A stretch of DNA of 64,000 nucleotides from Sulfurimicrobium sp963741495 (GTDB lineage Bacteria; Pseudomonadota; Gammaproteobacteria; Burkholderiales; Sulfuricellaceae). The stretch spans positions 310,001 through 374,000 of the forward strand of contig CAVUID010000015.1 in the NCBI GenBank assembly GCA_963741495.1. The letters run 5' to 3'. Positions within the stretch are counted from its first letter, which is position 1; each line of letters begins with the position of its first letter. Made by a program: the position numbers and the translations under genes. The notes under the pieces were generated by a model. It was not told the DNA's origin and ran no database searches. It worked only from the letters and a program-made list of their open reading frames with translations. Below, in pieces: positions 63,027 to 64,000 of this stretch.

Positions 63027-64000
63027 GTCGCGGCCCCTGTGCTGGCGGCTGCCACTTTACTGACGATGTAGCGAAATTTGCCCGAGGCTTCCTTGGGAAT
63101 CGAGGCGACGTGTTCGATTTGGATGTCTACCTCTGCACCAAGGCGCCGCTTGAAACCTTCGATGATGGTTTGATTGTTTTCTGGCTGGAAGGGCGGCTCG
63201 GTCACCAGGTATATCCGGGTGAGTGCCAGCGATTCCTGAACGATCTTGAATTCCTTCACGCCCGGGATGTCGCGCACCACGTAGACCAGTGCCAGTCCAT
63301 GCATCACCGTGCCGTCCTGCGCCACCACGAAGTCCGTGGTGCGGCCCTGGATTTCCTTGAGCAGGGGCAGGCCGCGCCCGCAGGCGCAGGGCTGGTCGTC
63401 CAGCACGCCGATGTCGCCGGTGCGGTAACGGATGAAGGGGAAATCACTGGTGGCGAGATGGGTAGTGACAATTTCCCCGGCGGTGCCATGTGGCACCGGG
63501 TGGCCGGCCTCGTCCACGATTTCGACGATGATGTCCTCAGCCGTGAGATGCATGCCACCGCTCGGGCACGCATGTGCGATGAAGCCGGCATCCCGTCCGC
63601 CGTAGCCGTTTGCCACCTTGCAGCCGAAGATGCGGGAGATGATTTCGCGCTGATGGTCGTAGAGTTTTTCCGAGGTCACGAAGGCGACACGGATGCCGAG
63701 GTCGTCCATGCGCTGGCCGCGAGTTTCGGCATGCCGGGCGATATGGGCCAGCGCAGAAGGGTAGCCGAAGAGCATTTTGGGGCGCATGGCGCGAATGTCT
63801 GCCACAAAGCTGTCGAGCTTTGCTGCGGACATTTCAAATGCGGGCAACAGTTTGGTGCGCAACAGGCTGTCGCGGATCTGGCGAACTTTGTCCTGGCTGC
63901 CTAACTCGATGGGCGAGCCCCATACGACAATTTCCGGGTCGCCGATATCGACATCCCACCAGCGGGTTGCCCGCCATTTGGCGGCGACATCGTGGCTGAC
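63023..64000 (-). CDS. Phenylacetate-CoA-ligase-like adenylate-forming enzyme, N-terminus outside window
   Basis: The frame is open to the window edge at 64000, so the N-terminal part of the gene is missing. The visible 325 residues show LFGYPSALAHIARHAE, VTSEKLYDHQREIISRIFGCKVANGYGGRDAGFIAHACPSGGMHL, GEIVTTHLATSDFPFIRYRTGDIG and the C-terminal KEASGKFRYIVSKV, the PaaK/coenzyme-F390-synthetase branch of adenylate-forming enzymes. Such genes recur in exosortase-A glycan loci, with unknown substrate. The stop overlaps the start of the ligase-like membrane protein gene. Confidence 0.88.
   Translation of the reverse strand, partial: VSHDVAAKWRATRWWDVDIGDPEIVVWGSPIELGSQDKVRQIRDSLLRTKLLPAFEMSAAKLDSFVADIRAMRPKMLFGYPSALAHIARHAETRGQRMDDLGIRVAFVTSEKLYDHQREIISRIFGCKVANGYGGRDAGFIAHACPSGGMHLTAEDIIVEIVDEAGHPVPHGTAGEIVTTHLATSDFPFIRYRTGDIGVLDDQPCACGRGLPLLKEIQGRTTDFVVAQDGTVMHGLALVYVVRDIPGVKEFKIVQESLALTRIYLVTEPPFQPENNQTIIEGFKRRLGAEVDIQIEHVASIPKEASGKFRYIVSKVAAASTGAAT

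Overview
The window looks like chromosome of a betaproteobacterium, most probably of the Nitrosomonadales type (Gallionella, Sideroxydans, Sulfuricella or Nitrosospira-like). The grounds are the run hfq-hflX-hflK-hflC-DUF2065-hisZ-purA-tRNA-Leu-rnr-rlmB, the nitrilase-tldD pair downstream of a YhdP protein, a CobD/CbiB-family gene of the betaproteobacterial type, and an exopolysaccharide locus whose last genes resemble exosortase-A-associated loci. This placement comes from gene content and protein similarity by eye; no search was run.

Layout. 1-13.4 kb: housekeeping (der end, a hypothetical gene, a GAF-GGDEF-EAL protein, then the hfq-to-rlmB block). 13.5-17.0 kb: a GyrI-like protein and a small cobalamin set (cobD/cbiB, cobC-like phosphatase, BtuF-like binding protein, PduO-type adenosyltransferase). 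17.1-36.8 kb: a beta-carbonic-anhydrase-like protein, nadE, glnB, bamD, rluD, pgeF, a ZIP transporter, glnE, acs, a YhdP protein, nitrilase, tldD, a DUF2934 gene behind a candidate sigma-54/NtrC promoter, and a copper-chaperone-like gene. 37.0-43.1 kb: the dTDP-rhamnose operon rfbBDAC with a DUF1016/YhcG nuclease gene embedded in it, a MOSC protein and a type II toxin-antitoxin pair. 43.1-64.0 kb: a large polysaccharide locus (galE, wzm/wzt ABC exporter, methyltransferase, at least six glycosyltransferases, a WbsX-like protein, polysaccharide deacetylase, sulfotransferase, sulfatase-superfamily protein, APS kinase), an mqsRA toxin-antitoxin pair, and on the minus strand an O-antigen-ligase-like membrane protein and an adenylate-forming ligase cut by the window edge.

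Working together. RfbBDAC supply dTDP-L-rhamnose and GalE supplies UDP-galactose; the glycosyltransferases build a polymer that Wzm/Wzt would export; the sulfotransferase, with PAPS made by CysC, suggests that the polymer or another product is sulfated. GlnB and GlnE are both nitrogen regulators, and a candidate NtrC/sigma-54 promoter lies in the same region.

Two features stand out at sequence level. First, more than thirty apparent single-base frameshifts interrupt conserved genes, densest at 12.5-15.1, 44.5-46.3 and 49-50 kb; protein sense resumes in another frame each time, which fits sequencing error better than gene decay. Gene limits there are approximate. Second, two about 170-bp non-coding elements at 32.5 and 44.2 kb share terminal inverted repeats and YTAR-type flanking duplications and look like IS5-family miniature transposons.
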